The notes under the pieces were generated by a model. It saw only the letters and a list, made by a program, of their open reading frames with translations. It made no database searches and was not told where the DNA came from. A DNA stretch of 64,000 bases from Doryteuthis pealeii (taxonomy: Eukaryota; Mollusca; Cephalopoda; Myopsida; Loliginidae). The stretch spans positions 46,475,987-46,539,986 of the forward strand of contig CM042142.1 of assembly GCA_023376005.1 (NCBI GenBank), read 5' to 3'. Position numbers and translations under genes: made by a program. The first letter of the stretch is position 1. Every line of letters begins with the position of its first letter. Below, in pieces: positions 53,885-64,000 of the stretch.

Positions 53885-54223
53885 TCAGCAGCACCGGCTA
53901 CAATGACAGATATGGTCTTTTGAAAACATGAATGATGTCTTGTATTTGGTGCCATTCGTTTTCACAAATGACAAACCTGTTTTCTGTATTAATGGTCTGC
54001 GAGTTGTTTTTCGCTGATAAAGATTTCCATCTTTGTTTTTTTTACAAGCGTAAGTAACTTGTTTTTCTGTACATATTTTAGGAAAGGCTGACTTATCATT
54101 GTCACTATTTGATAAACACAAAACGACAACCACCTGCTTTCGTGATTTGTGACTGGCATGGTGGTTGTGTTAATGGAATTTTCGGGGTACATTTTTTACA
54201 TCTTACATATTTCGCAGATCCAT
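53885..54223 (-). pseudogene. Cys-rich secreted-protein-like segment, possibly IL-17 domain, with one frameshift
   Basis: The minus-strand acceptor TTTATCATAG (AG at 54224-54225) opens a frame with YVRCKKCTPKIPLTQPPC that stops after CRFVF. One base over, the frame runs on to a TGA at 53885-53887. It contains SNSDNDKSAFPKIC, then ACKKNKDGNLYQRKTTRRPL, and ends ICHCSRC. The spacing Cys-x4-DGN..., about 45 residues, Cys-x-Cys is what IL-17 family members show, and mollusc IL-17 genes are numerous. There is no signal peptide here, which would be on an earlier exon. Fit is by eye only. The frameshift suggests a pseudogene or a sequence error. Confidence 0.3.
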
Positions 54224-54337
54224 CTATGATAAAATCAGATCTTTTTTTTTTGGTATTTTCTGTCAGATAAAACAAATTATACGAAAGCAATCTGCATGAA
54301 ACATAAATCTCAGGGATATACGTTTGCATATGTAGCG

Positions 54338-54515
54338 AGTTCGATCCTCACTGGATGCCCCATACATGCGAACTTGTGTTATATCCTACCTATTGTTTGT
54401 CCTGTGTATGACGTTTAAACTGCATTTAACGGTGAAGTTTCAATTCTGGAGCTTGGAAAGTGAGCAGTACCTCTTGATTGCCATGACTCCCAGGTCACCC
54501 TAACCGGGAGTGATA

Positions 54516-54525
<10 letters not shown>
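54338..54525. repeat. SINE-C 3' piece and family-R fragment
   Basis: AGCGAGTTCGATCCTCACTG with GCCCCATACATGCGAAC belongs to family C. GTATGACGTTTAAACTGCAT through CAGGTCACCCTAACCGGGAG is reverse family R. Confidence 0.55.

Positions 54526-54567
<42 letters not shown>
54518..54567. repeat. (TA)n microsatellite
   Basis: About 24 TA units. Confidence 0.95.
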
Positions 54568-54568
<1 letters not shown>

Positions 54569-54569
54569 G

Positions 54570-55900
54570 CTAAATTGAAAAATTGTTAAGACAACATTTT
54601 TAAAAAATTTTTGTACTTCAATTTTCTGAAATTTTATCCAGGTGTGGACTATGTTAAAGTTAGACAATCCCCAAAATTTGAGCTTCCAATTCCCAAAGTT
54701 ATGTCGATTTTTAGCTCTTCAAATTTGTGTGTGGGGTCGCGAAAAACCTTTTCTTTTGTTAAATATTTTGTAATCTATTTTGTCTGTAAAATGAATCTAG
54801 ATATTCTCTACTCCTAAAAATTGGTTTAAAAAAACATTTTCACCCACGGAATCCATAATAATGCGATCATATAAGTCTTCAAGTTGACCAATTTTAAGTT
54901 ATTAATGATTTCTGATGTGCAAAATTCTAACTGATGTTGTAGCTTCGATTCTGAGCAAAAATCAAACTATCTTTTTGCTAAGAATAATATTCAATATATA
55001 TGAAATAATAATAGAAAAAAAAATCGTCATAGATGCAGTGCGACATTGGGATCTTGTTATGAAAAATCCCAGAAATCATCAGTTAAGCATCAATTCATCG
55101 TTAAGCGACGCAAGACCATTTGGAATGTTTCGCTTTTAAAATTGGGTGAAATAAAATGGAACAAATAAAAAATCTGCGATTAAGCGATACCAGATAATCT
55201 GGATTTACATTTTTTGCATTTCATCTTGGACGATTTCGACGGTCTCGTTTTCTAACCAGAGGGTGTTGCAGGATTATAACGAACGGAATATTTAGGAACA
55301 AGCGTATTAATATATAGATTATTGCAAACACTATTCCAAGTTCAGCATTAGATTAATAATTACATTGGAATTTTTCACCTCGAAGAAAAAAAAAAGTAAC
55401 TTTCATCAACATTTACAATTTTGTGCTTTTTCTTTTAACTCTCTTAAGATTTTTTTTTGTTAGTAATTTACCAAACATTGGTTGGAATAAGAAATAATTC
55501 ATCTTCTCCAAAGAAAAAAAAAAACTGAATCCTAAACGACATATTTCCAATTAATTGACCAAAATCACGGGATACGTCTTATGTTGGTAAACATCACTTA
55601 AAAAGTGTTTAAGATTAAGATGAAATCAAAAAAAATTATTGGTTCTCACCGCCGCTAATTCTATCTTCTTTAGTTCCTTTTTCGACAGTTTTTGATTTGC
55701 AACATTAACTATCCCAGAATTCAATGCTGACGAAACCAAATAGGTGATTGCTACTGGCAGCATTGGCTCACAACACGCAGAACATATCTGGTCTGAGTAA
55801 AAAAATATAAAAATTAGAATTATATAGGGTGCGGCAGAAATACATCCCACATTTTAAACTGTAACCTCTGTGATGCAAATAAATTTGGTTTGGTTTCTTT
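54570..55900. other. Unique-looking AT-rich region
   Basis: No recognised repeat. The plus frame at 54915-55139 and the minus frame at 55626-55850 are 74 codons each without recognisable domains. The minus frame includes NVANQKLSKKELKKIELAAV after a CGGCGGTGAGAAC donor-like edge. I do not call a gene. Confidence 0.35.
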
Positions 55901-55977
55901 GTTTAATGACATATCAACGTTCGTGGATATTATATACTCCTGTTGCGGGTATATAAACAAGAGTTCTTTTGTGTAAC

Positions 55978-55980
55978 ACA

Positions 55981-56052
<72 letters not shown>

Positions 56053-56072
56053 CGAGAGAGAGAGAGAGAGAG
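55978..56072. repeat. (CA)n and (GA)n microsatellites
   Basis: A CA run of about 20 bases joined to GA repeats of about 70 bases. Confidence 0.95.
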
Positions 56073-56317
56073 TCGTGTACTTACTTCTTCTCTTTCTATT
56101 TCGGCCATGAGGTGATCGCCTTGGTTCTTCTTTTTGTTGCTTCTTCATTTTCTAACTAAGGGCATGCGTAATTAATTAACAAGGCTTATTGCTTTGATCA
56201 AAGGTTTTATTTGCCCGTTTACTAACCCACCGCGCGGGAGCCAACAGCCCCAGGCAGAGCGATCATCTCTGTCTGGTGTCTGGGTGTCAACTGACTTAAC
56301 TAACTAAAGATACACAT

Positions 56318-57065
56318 ATATTATGCAACAGTGGGTTATTTTATGCCAAATCCACCCTTGTAGAACAACAGTAGTGGTACTATTTAATCCATAATTGGGG
56401 TAATGAGGGGATTCATACAGTGGCGGAACAGCATTAACAATGGCGGAACAAAGGGGTGTCAGGGAGGGTCAGCTGCTCCGTGGTGCAACTTTGGAGGGGC
56501 TCAAAATCGCCCTAACCCAAAAGTCTTTGTGTTACTATAACATTGATATAATATATTGCCTACCTTTTGCCACTATACTCCTGAACTATGAATGCTGAGA
56601 AAGTGGGTGGCTAGGTGAAGCTTTGAAAAAGTCAATCAGTATTTATTGGCCACTGGAATCATGACGTTGGCACGCCACCGGGTATTCGTCCGAAAGTGAA
56701 AAGGAATGGCCCGACTAGAATTTGAACTCGCTTACTAGGTTGATGTAGTCCAGCACGTTACACACTACGCTACGGGGATTCCTCCTTAGTTTTGTGTGTC
56801 CTGGGTATGACGTTAAGCTGCATCTAGTGCTGAAGTTCTGAGACTTGGAGGAATTTAGAGTACCCCTTCATCACCATTACTCCCAGATCCACCCTGACCC
56901 GGAGTGGTAGTACCTGTTAGGGTCCCATCTATGCATCAAATAGATAAATAAGTTTGGAAAAAAAATGAATACCCAATAAGAATGAATAAAACAAAATATC
57001 TTCGGCATAAAATAACCCAACAAGGATTGGTATACCATAAAATCCAACCACCCCAATCAGTGAAC
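56318..57065 (-). repeat. Family-R repeat and flanking fragments
   Basis: 56330-56420 carries AACAGTAGTGGTACTATTTAA (forward fragment). 56775-57065 is a long reverse copy with GACCCGGAGTGGTAGTACC, CCATCTATGCATCAAATAG and AGGATTGGTATACC. Between them, 56440-56770 shows a hAT-end-like AGCTGCTCCGTGGTGC block that I cannot classify. Confidence 0.5.
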
Positions 57066-57123
57066 CAACCTTTATTCTTTGTGAATGTATACCATTTGAA
57101 ATCTGTTGTAGGAATTTATAGAC

Positions 57124-57127
<4 letters not shown>

Positions 57128-57166
<39 letters not shown>
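57128..57166. repeat. (TA)n microsatellite
   Basis: TA run of about 39 bases. Confidence 0.95.
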
Positions 57167-57171
<5 letters not shown>

Positions 57172-57529
57172 AAAAAGGAAGGTCCGCAAAATGTATTTTG
57201 TTCTCAGAAAATATTTTTTAATTCTTTTTGTTTTACATATGCAACACGTGTTTCAGATCTTCTGGTATCTTCTTCGGGCTTTGATTGATAATATGAAAAT
57301 GAATTTTTACATGCATGTGTATATATATACATACATACACATGAGTATTTCACCTCCTCTTCCTGTTTTTGTGGGAGTGGAATGGAATTTCATTTTTAAC
57401 ATTAGTCTTTTAAACAGGTGTTTTTGTTTTTTGGGTGGTTTACTAATAAAGTCATTAGCTGAATTTTTATAACTTTTTTTATAACTTATTTTATTTTTAT
57501 TACTTTTTTATTTGGGTTGTCTTGATAAA

Positions 57530-57700
57530 TATATATATCAGTCATCCACAGACACGTGTTTCGAAGTTTACTTCTCATCAGTGCGGCTCGACTTTTTAAC
57601 AGCTACCTCTAGCCGGAATCGAAATCCGACAGAATTTTCGTCTGCCAAGTTCCTAACCTTTGCGGCCATCAGCGGCTGTCAGTCTAGGATGAACAATTAA
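57530..57700 (-). mobile_element. tRNA-like plus hammerhead composite element (best copy)
   Basis: On the minus strand a tRNA-like head (CCGCAAAGGTTAGGAACTTGG, then GGATTTCGATTCCGG) is followed about 40 bases later by an intact hammerhead at 57546-57586. The total is about 170 bases with no coding sequence. The decayed copy at 49.7 kb shares both parts, so head and ribozyme moved together. Confidence 0.7.
57546..57586 (-). ncRNA. Intact type I hammerhead ribozyme (minimal helix III)
   Basis: Minus strand, 41 nt. Helix I is CCGCA with UGUGG (one GU pair). The core CUGAUGA is intact. Helix II is GAAG/CUUC with loop UAAA, then GAA. The palindrome ACACGUGU gives a 2-bp helix III with loop ACGU. 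Position 17 is C. All invariant core bases are present and the preferred C precedes the scissile bond. Predicted self-cleaving; untested. Confidence 0.8.
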
Positions 57701-57724
57701 TTGATACATACTTACGAGGGTATG

Positions 57725-57757
<33 letters not shown>
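57725..57757. repeat. (TA)n microsatellite
   Basis: TA run of about 32 bases. Confidence 0.95.
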
Positions 57758-57759
<2 letters not shown>

Positions 57760-58009
57760 GGAGTAAAAAGAGGAAATCAATTCAACAGTGTGGAGAAAAG
57801 TAGACAAACACAGGATATTGTACTGGATGGACGTTTATCATAGGTACTGATGTCGTCGTTATGACGTCTCGGTCTATCAGACCTTCTTGGGGACACGCAC
57901 TGAGTTCTTGTATTGAAGGATTCCGTTCTCTTACTGACGAGAGTCTTGTGGTCGGGATTGGGGAGGGGTGGTGAGCTGCTGATGCCTGCTGTTTATTTAT
58001 CGAATCCGT

Positions 58010-59236
58010 TTGCCACGGGTAGTATGTGACACAATGTCGAGAGTACGGGGTATACAGCGTGGATCAAACTCACTATTCAGTAGTAGTGGATCTGCGAGAC
58101 TAGCTTTCAAACCATTATACCACAATGGGACGCCATGGTATTTATCCAATGTGTTCGCCACGGTAGAATGTGACACAAGATCGCAAGTATGCGGTATCCA
58201 TCGAGGATCGAACTCACTATTCAGTAGCAATGGATCTGCGAGACTAGCTTACTAACCATTACATTCCGAAGGGATACCCTTGTTATGGGGCATCCAGCAA
58301 GGATTGAACCAATTATTCAGTAGCATTGGATCTGCGGGACTAGCTTGCTAACCATTACACCACGATATGGCACCTTTTTTATGGAACATCAAGCAAGGAT
58401 CGAATTCGCTATTCATTAGCAATGGATCTGTGAGGCTAGCTTGCTAACCATTATACAACGATTGGACGCCCTTTATTATGGGGCATCCAGTAAGGACCGA
58501 ACTCGTTATTCAGTAGCAATAGAGCTGCGATACTATCTTGCTAACCATTACACCACAATAGGATGCCCTTTTTATGGGCATCCAGCAAGGATCGAACTCG
58601 TTATTTAGTAGCAATAGAGCTGCGATACTATCTTGCTAACCATTACACCACAATAGGATGCCCTTTTTATGGGGCATCCAGCAAGGATCGAACTCGTTAT
58701 TCAGTAGCAATAGAGCTGCGATACTATCTTGCTAACCATTACACCACAATAGGATGCCCCTTTTTATGGGGCATCCAGCAAGGATCGAACTCGTTATTCA
58801 GTAGCAATGGATCTGTGAGATTAGCTTGCTAACCATTATACAACGATAGGACACCCTTTTTATGGGTCATACAGCAAGGACCGAACTCACTATTCAGTAG
58901 CAATGGATCTGTGAGATTAGCTTGCTAACCATTATACCACGATAGGACACCCTTTTTATGGAGCATCCAACAAGGATCGAACTCACAATTAAGTAGTAAT
59001 GGATCTGCGAGACTAGCTTGCAAACCATTACACCACGATGGGACACTTTTTTTATGCGTCATTTAGCAAGGATCGAACTTGCTATTCAGTAGCAATGGAT
59101 CTGCAAGACTAGCTTGCTGATCATGACACCACGATGGGACGCTCCCTTTTTTTGTGTCATCCAGCAAGAATCGAACTCGTTATTCAATAGCAATGGATCT
59201 GCGACACTAACTTGATAGCCACAATTGGACGACCCT
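58010..59236 (-). repeat. Tandem array of tRNA-like SINE-C units
   Basis: About twelve units. The first two, to 58255, are full SINE-C monomers of about 140 bases ending in the GTGACACAAGATCG tail part. The following ten repeat every 95-98 bases with only the tRNA-like part. On the minus strand each unit has an A box (GTGGTGTAATGGTTAGCAAG), a T arm (GCGAG-TTCGATC-CTTGC) and, in the best units, an acceptor stem GGGCATC/GATGCCC. The anticodon arm is not convincing. A-box and B-box spacing would suit Pol III, but there is no T run on the coding strand between units. Confidence 0.8.
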
Positions 59237-59239
59237 ATT

Positions 59240-59560
59240 TTCTGGTATATACGCACCTGCGACGAATTCTCATAGAGTGTTTAATTCGCAATTTTTGTTT
59301 TTAAAGAAGAAAATGACAAAAACCTATAAATCAATAAGAATTTCGTAAAATTGCGAAGGTATGTTTAAAGTATTGTTAATCTTGTCCCGATCACAAGAGA
59401 TTACAAAGAATAACCCTTGCCAATTTTATTCACTGAATATAAATCGCTCTATTTGCGAAACATCGTCAGCTTACATTTTTTATGAGATGAATTTTATTCA
59501 TTTATTTTCTCGTCTTTTGTTTACTTAACAAACTTCTTTATATTGTTCAGATTTCTATCA
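59240..59560. other. Short unique stretch between two arrays
   Basis: No repeat or coding signal recognised. Confidence 0.4.
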
Positions 59561-59561
59561 A

Positions 59562-62446
59562 AAATGCATTTGTATTAAAATAGAGAAAAGTAAAGAACAT
59601 TGGAAATGGAGTGAAACTCAGAGAAGTCAGAATTTTCAATTCAGCTTTAAAGAAGGAAGTATTTTAGTTGGTTGGTTGGATTTATTGCATGTCAATCCTT
59701 GTTGGGTTATTTTATGCCGAAGACATTTTTGTTTTATTTATCCTTGTTGGTATTCGTTTTTTTAAATCAAAATGCATTTGTATTAAAATAGAGAAAAGTA
59801 AAGAACATTGGAAATGGAGTGAAGAACTCAGAGAAGTCAGAATTTCAATTCAGCTTTAAAGGGAAGTATTTTAGTTGGTTGGTTGGATTTTATTGCATGT
59901 CAATCCTTGTTGGGTTATTTTATGCCGAAGACATTTTTGTTTTATTTATCCTTGTTGGGTATTCGTTTTTTTAAATCAAAATGCATTTGTATTAAAATAG
60001 AGAAAAGTAAAGAACATTGGAAATGGAGTGAAGAACTCAGAGAAGTCAGAATTTTCAATTCAGCTTTAAAGAAGGAAGTATTTAGTTGGTTGGTTGGATT
60101 TTATTGCATGTCAATCCTTGTTGGGTTATTTTATGCGAAGACATTTTTGTTTTATTTATCCTTGTTGGTATTCGTTTTTTAAATCAAAATGCATTTGTAT
60201 TAAAATAGAGAAAAGTAAAGAACATTGGAAATGGAGTGAAGAACTCAGAGAAGTCAGAATTTTCAATTCAGCTTTAAAGAAGGGAAGTATTTTAGTTGGT
60301 TGGTTGGATTTTATTGCATGTCAATCCTTGTTGGGTTATTTTATGCCGAAGACATTTTTGTTTTATTTATCCTTGTTGGGTATTCGTTTTTTTAAATCAA
60401 AATGCATTTGTATTAAAATAGAGAAAAGTAAAGAACATTGGAAATGGAGTGAAGAACTCAGAGAAGTCAGAATTTTCAATTCAGCTTTAAAGAAGGGAAG
60501 TATTTTAGTTGGTTGGTTGGATTTTATTGCATGTCAATCCTTGTTGGGTTATTTTATGCCGAAGACATTTTTGTTTTATTTATCCTTGTTGGGTATTCGT
60601 TTTTTAAAATCAAAATGCATTTGTATTAAAATAGAGAAAAGTAAAGAACATTGGAAATGGAGTGAAGAACTCAGAGAAGTCAGAATTTTCAATTCAGCTT
60701 TAAAGAAGGGAAGTATTTTAGTTGGTTGGTTGGATTTTATTGCATGTCAATCCTTGTTGGGTTATTTTATGCCGAAGACATTTTTGTTTATTTATCCTTG
60801 TTGGGTATTCGTTTTTTTAAATCAAAATGCATTTGTATTAAAATAGAGAAAAGTAAAGAACATTGGAAATGGAGTGAAGAACTCAGAGAAGTCAGAATTT
60901 TCAATTCAGCTTTAAAGAAGGGAAGTATTTTAGTTGGTTGGTTGGATTTTATTGCATGTCAATCCTTGTTGGGTTATTTTATGCCGAAGACATTTTTGTT
61001 TTATTATCCTTGTTGGGTATTCGTTTTTTTAAATCAAAATGCATTTGTATTAAAATAGAGAAAAGTAAAGAACATTGGAAATGGAGTGAAGAACTCAGAG
61101 AAGTCAGAATTTTCAATTCAGCTTTAAAGAAGGAAGTATTTTAGTTGGTTGGTTGGATTTTATTGCATGTCAATCCTTGTTGGGTTATTTTATGCCGAAG
61201 ACATTTTTGTTTTATTTATCCTGTTGGGTATTCGTTTTTTAAATCAAAATGCATTTGTATTAAAATAGAGAAAAGTAAAGAACATTGGAAATGGAGTGAA
61301 GAACTCAGAGAAGTCAGAATTTTCAATTCAGCTTTAAAGAAGGGAAGTATTTTAGTTGGTTGGTTGGATTTTATTGCATGTCAATCCTTGTTGGGTTATT
61401 TTATGCCGAAGACATTTTTGTTTTATTTATCCTTGTTGGGTATTCGTTTTTTTAAATCAAAATGCATTTGTATTAAAATAGAGAAAAGTAAAGAACATTG
61501 GAAATGGAGTGAAGAACTCAGAGAAGTCAGAATTTTCAATTCAGCTTTAAAGAAGGGAAGTATTTTAGTTGGTTGGTTGGATTTTATTGCATGTCAATCC
61601 TTGTTGGGTTATTTATGCCGAAGACATTTTTGTTTTATTTATCCTTGTTGGGTATTCTTTTTTTAAATCAAAATGCATTTGTATTAAAATAGAGAAAAGT
61701 AAAGAACATTGGAAATGGAGTGAAGAACTCAGAGAAGTCAGAATTTTCAATTCAGCTTTAAAGAAGGGAAGTATTTTAGTTGGTTGGTTGGATTTTATTG
61801 CATGTCAATCCTTGTTGGGTTATTTTATGCCGAAGACATTTTGTTTTATTATCCTTGTTGGGTATTCGTTTTTTTAAATCAAAATGCATTTGTATTAAAA
61901 TAGAGAAAAGTAAAGAACATTGGAAATGGAGTGAAGAACTCAGAGAAGTCAGAATTTCAATTCAGCTTTAAAGAAGGAAGTATTTTAGTTGGTTGGTTGG
62001 ATTTTATTGCATGTCAATCCTTGTTGGGTTATTTTATGCCGAAGACATTTTTGTTTTATTTATCCTTGTTGTGGTATTCGTTTTTTAAAATCAAAATGCA
62101 TTTGTATTAAAATAGAGAAAGTAAAGAACATTGGAAATGGAGTGAAGAACTCAGAGAAGTCAGAATTTCAATTCAGCTTTAAGAAGGGAAGTATTTTAGT
62201 TGGTTGGTTGGATTTTATTGCATGTCAATCCTTGTTGGGTTATTTTATGCCGAAGACATTTTTGTTTTATTTATCCTTGTTGGGTATTCGTTTTTTTAAA
62301 TCAAAATGCATTTGTATTAAAATAGAGAAAAGTAAAGAACATTGGAAATGGAGTAAAGAACTCAGAGAAGTCAGAATTTTCAATTCAGCTTTAAAGAAGG
62401 GAAGTATTTTAGTTGGTTGGTTGGATTTTATTGCATGTCAATCCTT
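59562..62446 (+). repeat. 213-bp tandem array (about 13.5 units)
   Basis: Each unit has GTTGGTTGGTTGGATTTTAT, ATGTCAATCCTTGTTGGG and TATGCCGAAGACATTTTTG from family R, then AATGCATTTGTATTAAAATA and GAACATTGGAAATGGAGTG. Units are nearly identical. Most differences are one-base changes in T, A or G runs. Full units are 213 bases, a multiple of three, so one frame stays open across several units, which is not evidence for a protein. Confidence 0.9.
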
Positions 62447-62858
62447 AGTATTATCTGCGTTATTCGGACTATTGTCCTCATCTTCATTGTTATTTGTACA
62501 ACGTTTCGGTCGATATACCCTCCGGCCTTCTTCAGGTATTTCTTGTCGGACTCGGGAACCTTCACGGACTCGGGAACCTTCTTTTCGAACTCGGAAACTT
62601 TCTTGTCGTATTCGGGAGCCATCACGGAAATTTGAACCTAACCCTTTATTTAGTCCACGGGGGTATCCTGTTCTCATTCCGCTAACCATAGCTGAAGGTT
62701 CCCGAGTCCGACAAGAAATACCTGAAGAAGGCCGGAGGGTATATCGGCCGAAACGTTGTACAAATAACAATGAAGATGGGGACAATAGTCCGAATAACGC
62801 AGATAATACTAATCTTCAAGCCTCATCTCAAACATTCAGAGAAATAATGTCAATCCTT
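62435..62858. mobile_element. Penelope-like palindromic element inserted in the array, 12-bp target duplication
   Basis: The insert 62447-62846 is flanked by ATGTCAATCCTT at 62435-62446 and 62847-62858. Its arms mirror each other: AGTATTATCTGCGTTATTCG with CGAATAACGCAGATAATACT, and ACAACGTTTCGGTCGATATA with TATATCGGCCGAAACGTTGT. The right end has a 40-base tail, AAGCCTCATCTCAAACATTC, also present at 3.9 kb. The centre has repeats of ACTCGGGAACCTTC. No protein. Confidence 0.75.
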
Positions 62859-64000
62859 GTTGGGTTATTTTATGCCGAAGACATTTTTGTTTTATTTATC
62901 CTTGTTGGGTATTCGTTTTTTAAATCTCATTTCATGATATATTTAACCCATAGATTGGCTGGTTGGTTGTTTGACTAGTTGATTGGTTGGTTGGTTGGAT
63001 TTTACGGTATGTCAACCCTTGGGTTATCTTATAATATCTATTTATGCATAAAAAAGTGCAGTTGTGTGTATCTGTATGTCCGGAGGAAACTTCGAAAATA
63101 AAACAATTAACGACAAAGTAAATATATATACACATCAAATATCACCAGGGCTTGGTTTTTGAGCAAAAATAATAGAGATTTGATTTATATTCGTGAAGAT
63201 GATTAAAGAAGAAAATTTAAATGATAACAGCATGAATATTTTTCATTTGATATCTTAGATAGTAGACATTAACATTTCTTTTCAGAGTAGCTGGATCAAT
63301 GCAAGGTCTATTTTTTTACATAGGGATTTTAATGGGGCATCCCACGAGGATTCAACTCACGATTCAGTAATAATGGATCTGCGGGACTAACTTAAAAAAT
63401 CTTCTTTTAAAAGCCTTTATTTCTAATAAACCCAAGTCAAGACACGCATATGAGAAATGGCTATTTGGACGAGAGACGCCAACTTGCATCTATTGCGTTC
63501 AGTTACTCAGCCAAAACCGATTTTCCTAAACTAACTTTAAAGATTGTTAAGTATTCAATTTTTTAAGCTTAATTTTTTAAACCATTTCTTGAACTATCTA
63601 ACTCACAGATGAGTGGGGGCTGGTTGATTGGTTGGTTGGTTGGTTGGAATTTACGGCATGTCAAACTTTGGGTTATTTATATGTATATAGATATTTTAGT
63701 TTTATTAATTCTTATTGAGTATTCAATTTTTCTTAAAAATCATTTTTGAAAAAACTCATTTTGAAAAAAAAAAATTAGAAAAATTCATTTGTTGATCTGT
63801 TTAACACATAGATGGGTTATTCGGTTAGTTGGTTGGATTTTACGGCATGTCAACCCTTGTTGGGTTATTTTATACCGAAGATATTTTGCTTTTATTAATT
63901 CTTGTTGGATATTCAATCTTTTTTTTTTAAACTCATAAAAACATTTTAAAATTCATTTAAAAAGTCTATTTACCCATACATGGGCTGGTTGGTTGGTTGG
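62859..64000 (+). repeat. Family-R cluster and SINE-C monomer
   Basis: Resumes as family R (TTGTTGGGTTATTTTATGCC). Further copies start at 62953, 63615 and 63820 (TTGGTTGG, then ATTTTACGGCATGTCAACC), and the window ends inside one. A reverse SINE-C monomer with CACGAGGATTCAACTCACG lies at about 63332-63396. Confidence 0.65.

Noticed and set aside
58010..59236. Functional tRNA gene cluster
   Set aside because: Acceptor and T arms can form, but no 5-bp anticodon stem with a 7-base loop is present, and the units trace to a dispersed SINE. Annotated as tRNA-like repeats instead.
58010..59236. CRISPR-like array because of regular spacing
   Set aside because: The whole 95-base unit is repeated with no variable spacers, and the genome is animal-like.
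61989..62978. 329-codon open frame with 71-residue repeats
   Set aside because: The 213-bp satellite unit is a multiple of three and happens to lack stops in one frame. The frame then runs into an unrelated mobile element. The unit's first half is a dispersed non-coding repeat.

Overview
This window looks like AT-rich, intron- and repeat-dominated animal DNA. I see no operons, no ribosome-binding-site genes, no rRNA, no CRISPR array and no long uninterrupted gene. tRNA-derived SINEs, non-LTR retrotransposon 3' ends, mariner and hAT remnants, Helitrons, Penelope-like inverted repeats and long (TA)n tracts together suggest an invertebrate metazoan. A mollusc, perhaps a cephalopod, is my best guess, but this is inference from repeat style and not a database match.

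Layout. 0-2.1 kb: a zinc-finger-bearing LINE 3' end and three SINE-A copies. 2.7-7.6 kb: short coding-like pieces, all on the minus strand. The best are a 24-codon exon at 7518-7589 with a good splice donor and an 84-bp terminal exon at 4016-4099 with a good acceptor, stop and AATAAA. Between them are a palindromic Penelope-like insertion with a 14-bp target duplication and a Helitron sitting inside another repeat. 7.6-20.7 kb: SINEs, mariner and LINE debris, two TTAA-flanked MITEs, a hAT-type MITE and a second Helitron. 20.9-25.5 kb: a hAT fragment, a Helitron, then about 3 kb of largely unique sequence ending in a CpG-richer, promoter-like block at 24.36-24.80 kb. 26-34 kb: family-F repeats, a 40-bp minisatellite, a TA-flanked mariner deletion derivative, a foldback and a perfect 108-bp palindrome. 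34-38.3 kb: a 1-kb foldback, a tRNA-hammerhead element, and a 200-bp foldback whose loop is telomeric TTAGGG-like sequence. 39.6-44.9 kb: LINE 3' ends of two families, a 38-bp satellite and a possible solo LTR. 45.2-46.8 kb: a GAAA tract and a complete non-autonomous hAT. 47.4-53.2 kb: Helitrons, SINEs and a hammerhead-like inverted repeat. 53.9-54.2 kb: a Cys-rich, possibly IL-17-like minus-strand frame. 57.5-64 kb: an intact hammerhead motif, an array of about twelve tRNA-like units, an array of about fourteen 213-bp units, and a Penelope-like palindrome inserted in that array.

The most interesting theme is self-cleaving RNA. At least five places carry a type I hammerhead ribozyme fold next to a tRNA-like (A box / B box) head, or belong to the same family. 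Two copies, at 57546-57586 and 36336-36377, keep every core base. Helix III is only about 2 bp in all of them, and in three copies its 8-nt hairpin is a different perfect palindrome. This resembles the schistosome Sm-alpha SINE-like hammerhead retroposons and the hammerheads of Penelope-like elements and retrozymes. It may be an undescribed SINE-ribozyme family in this genome.
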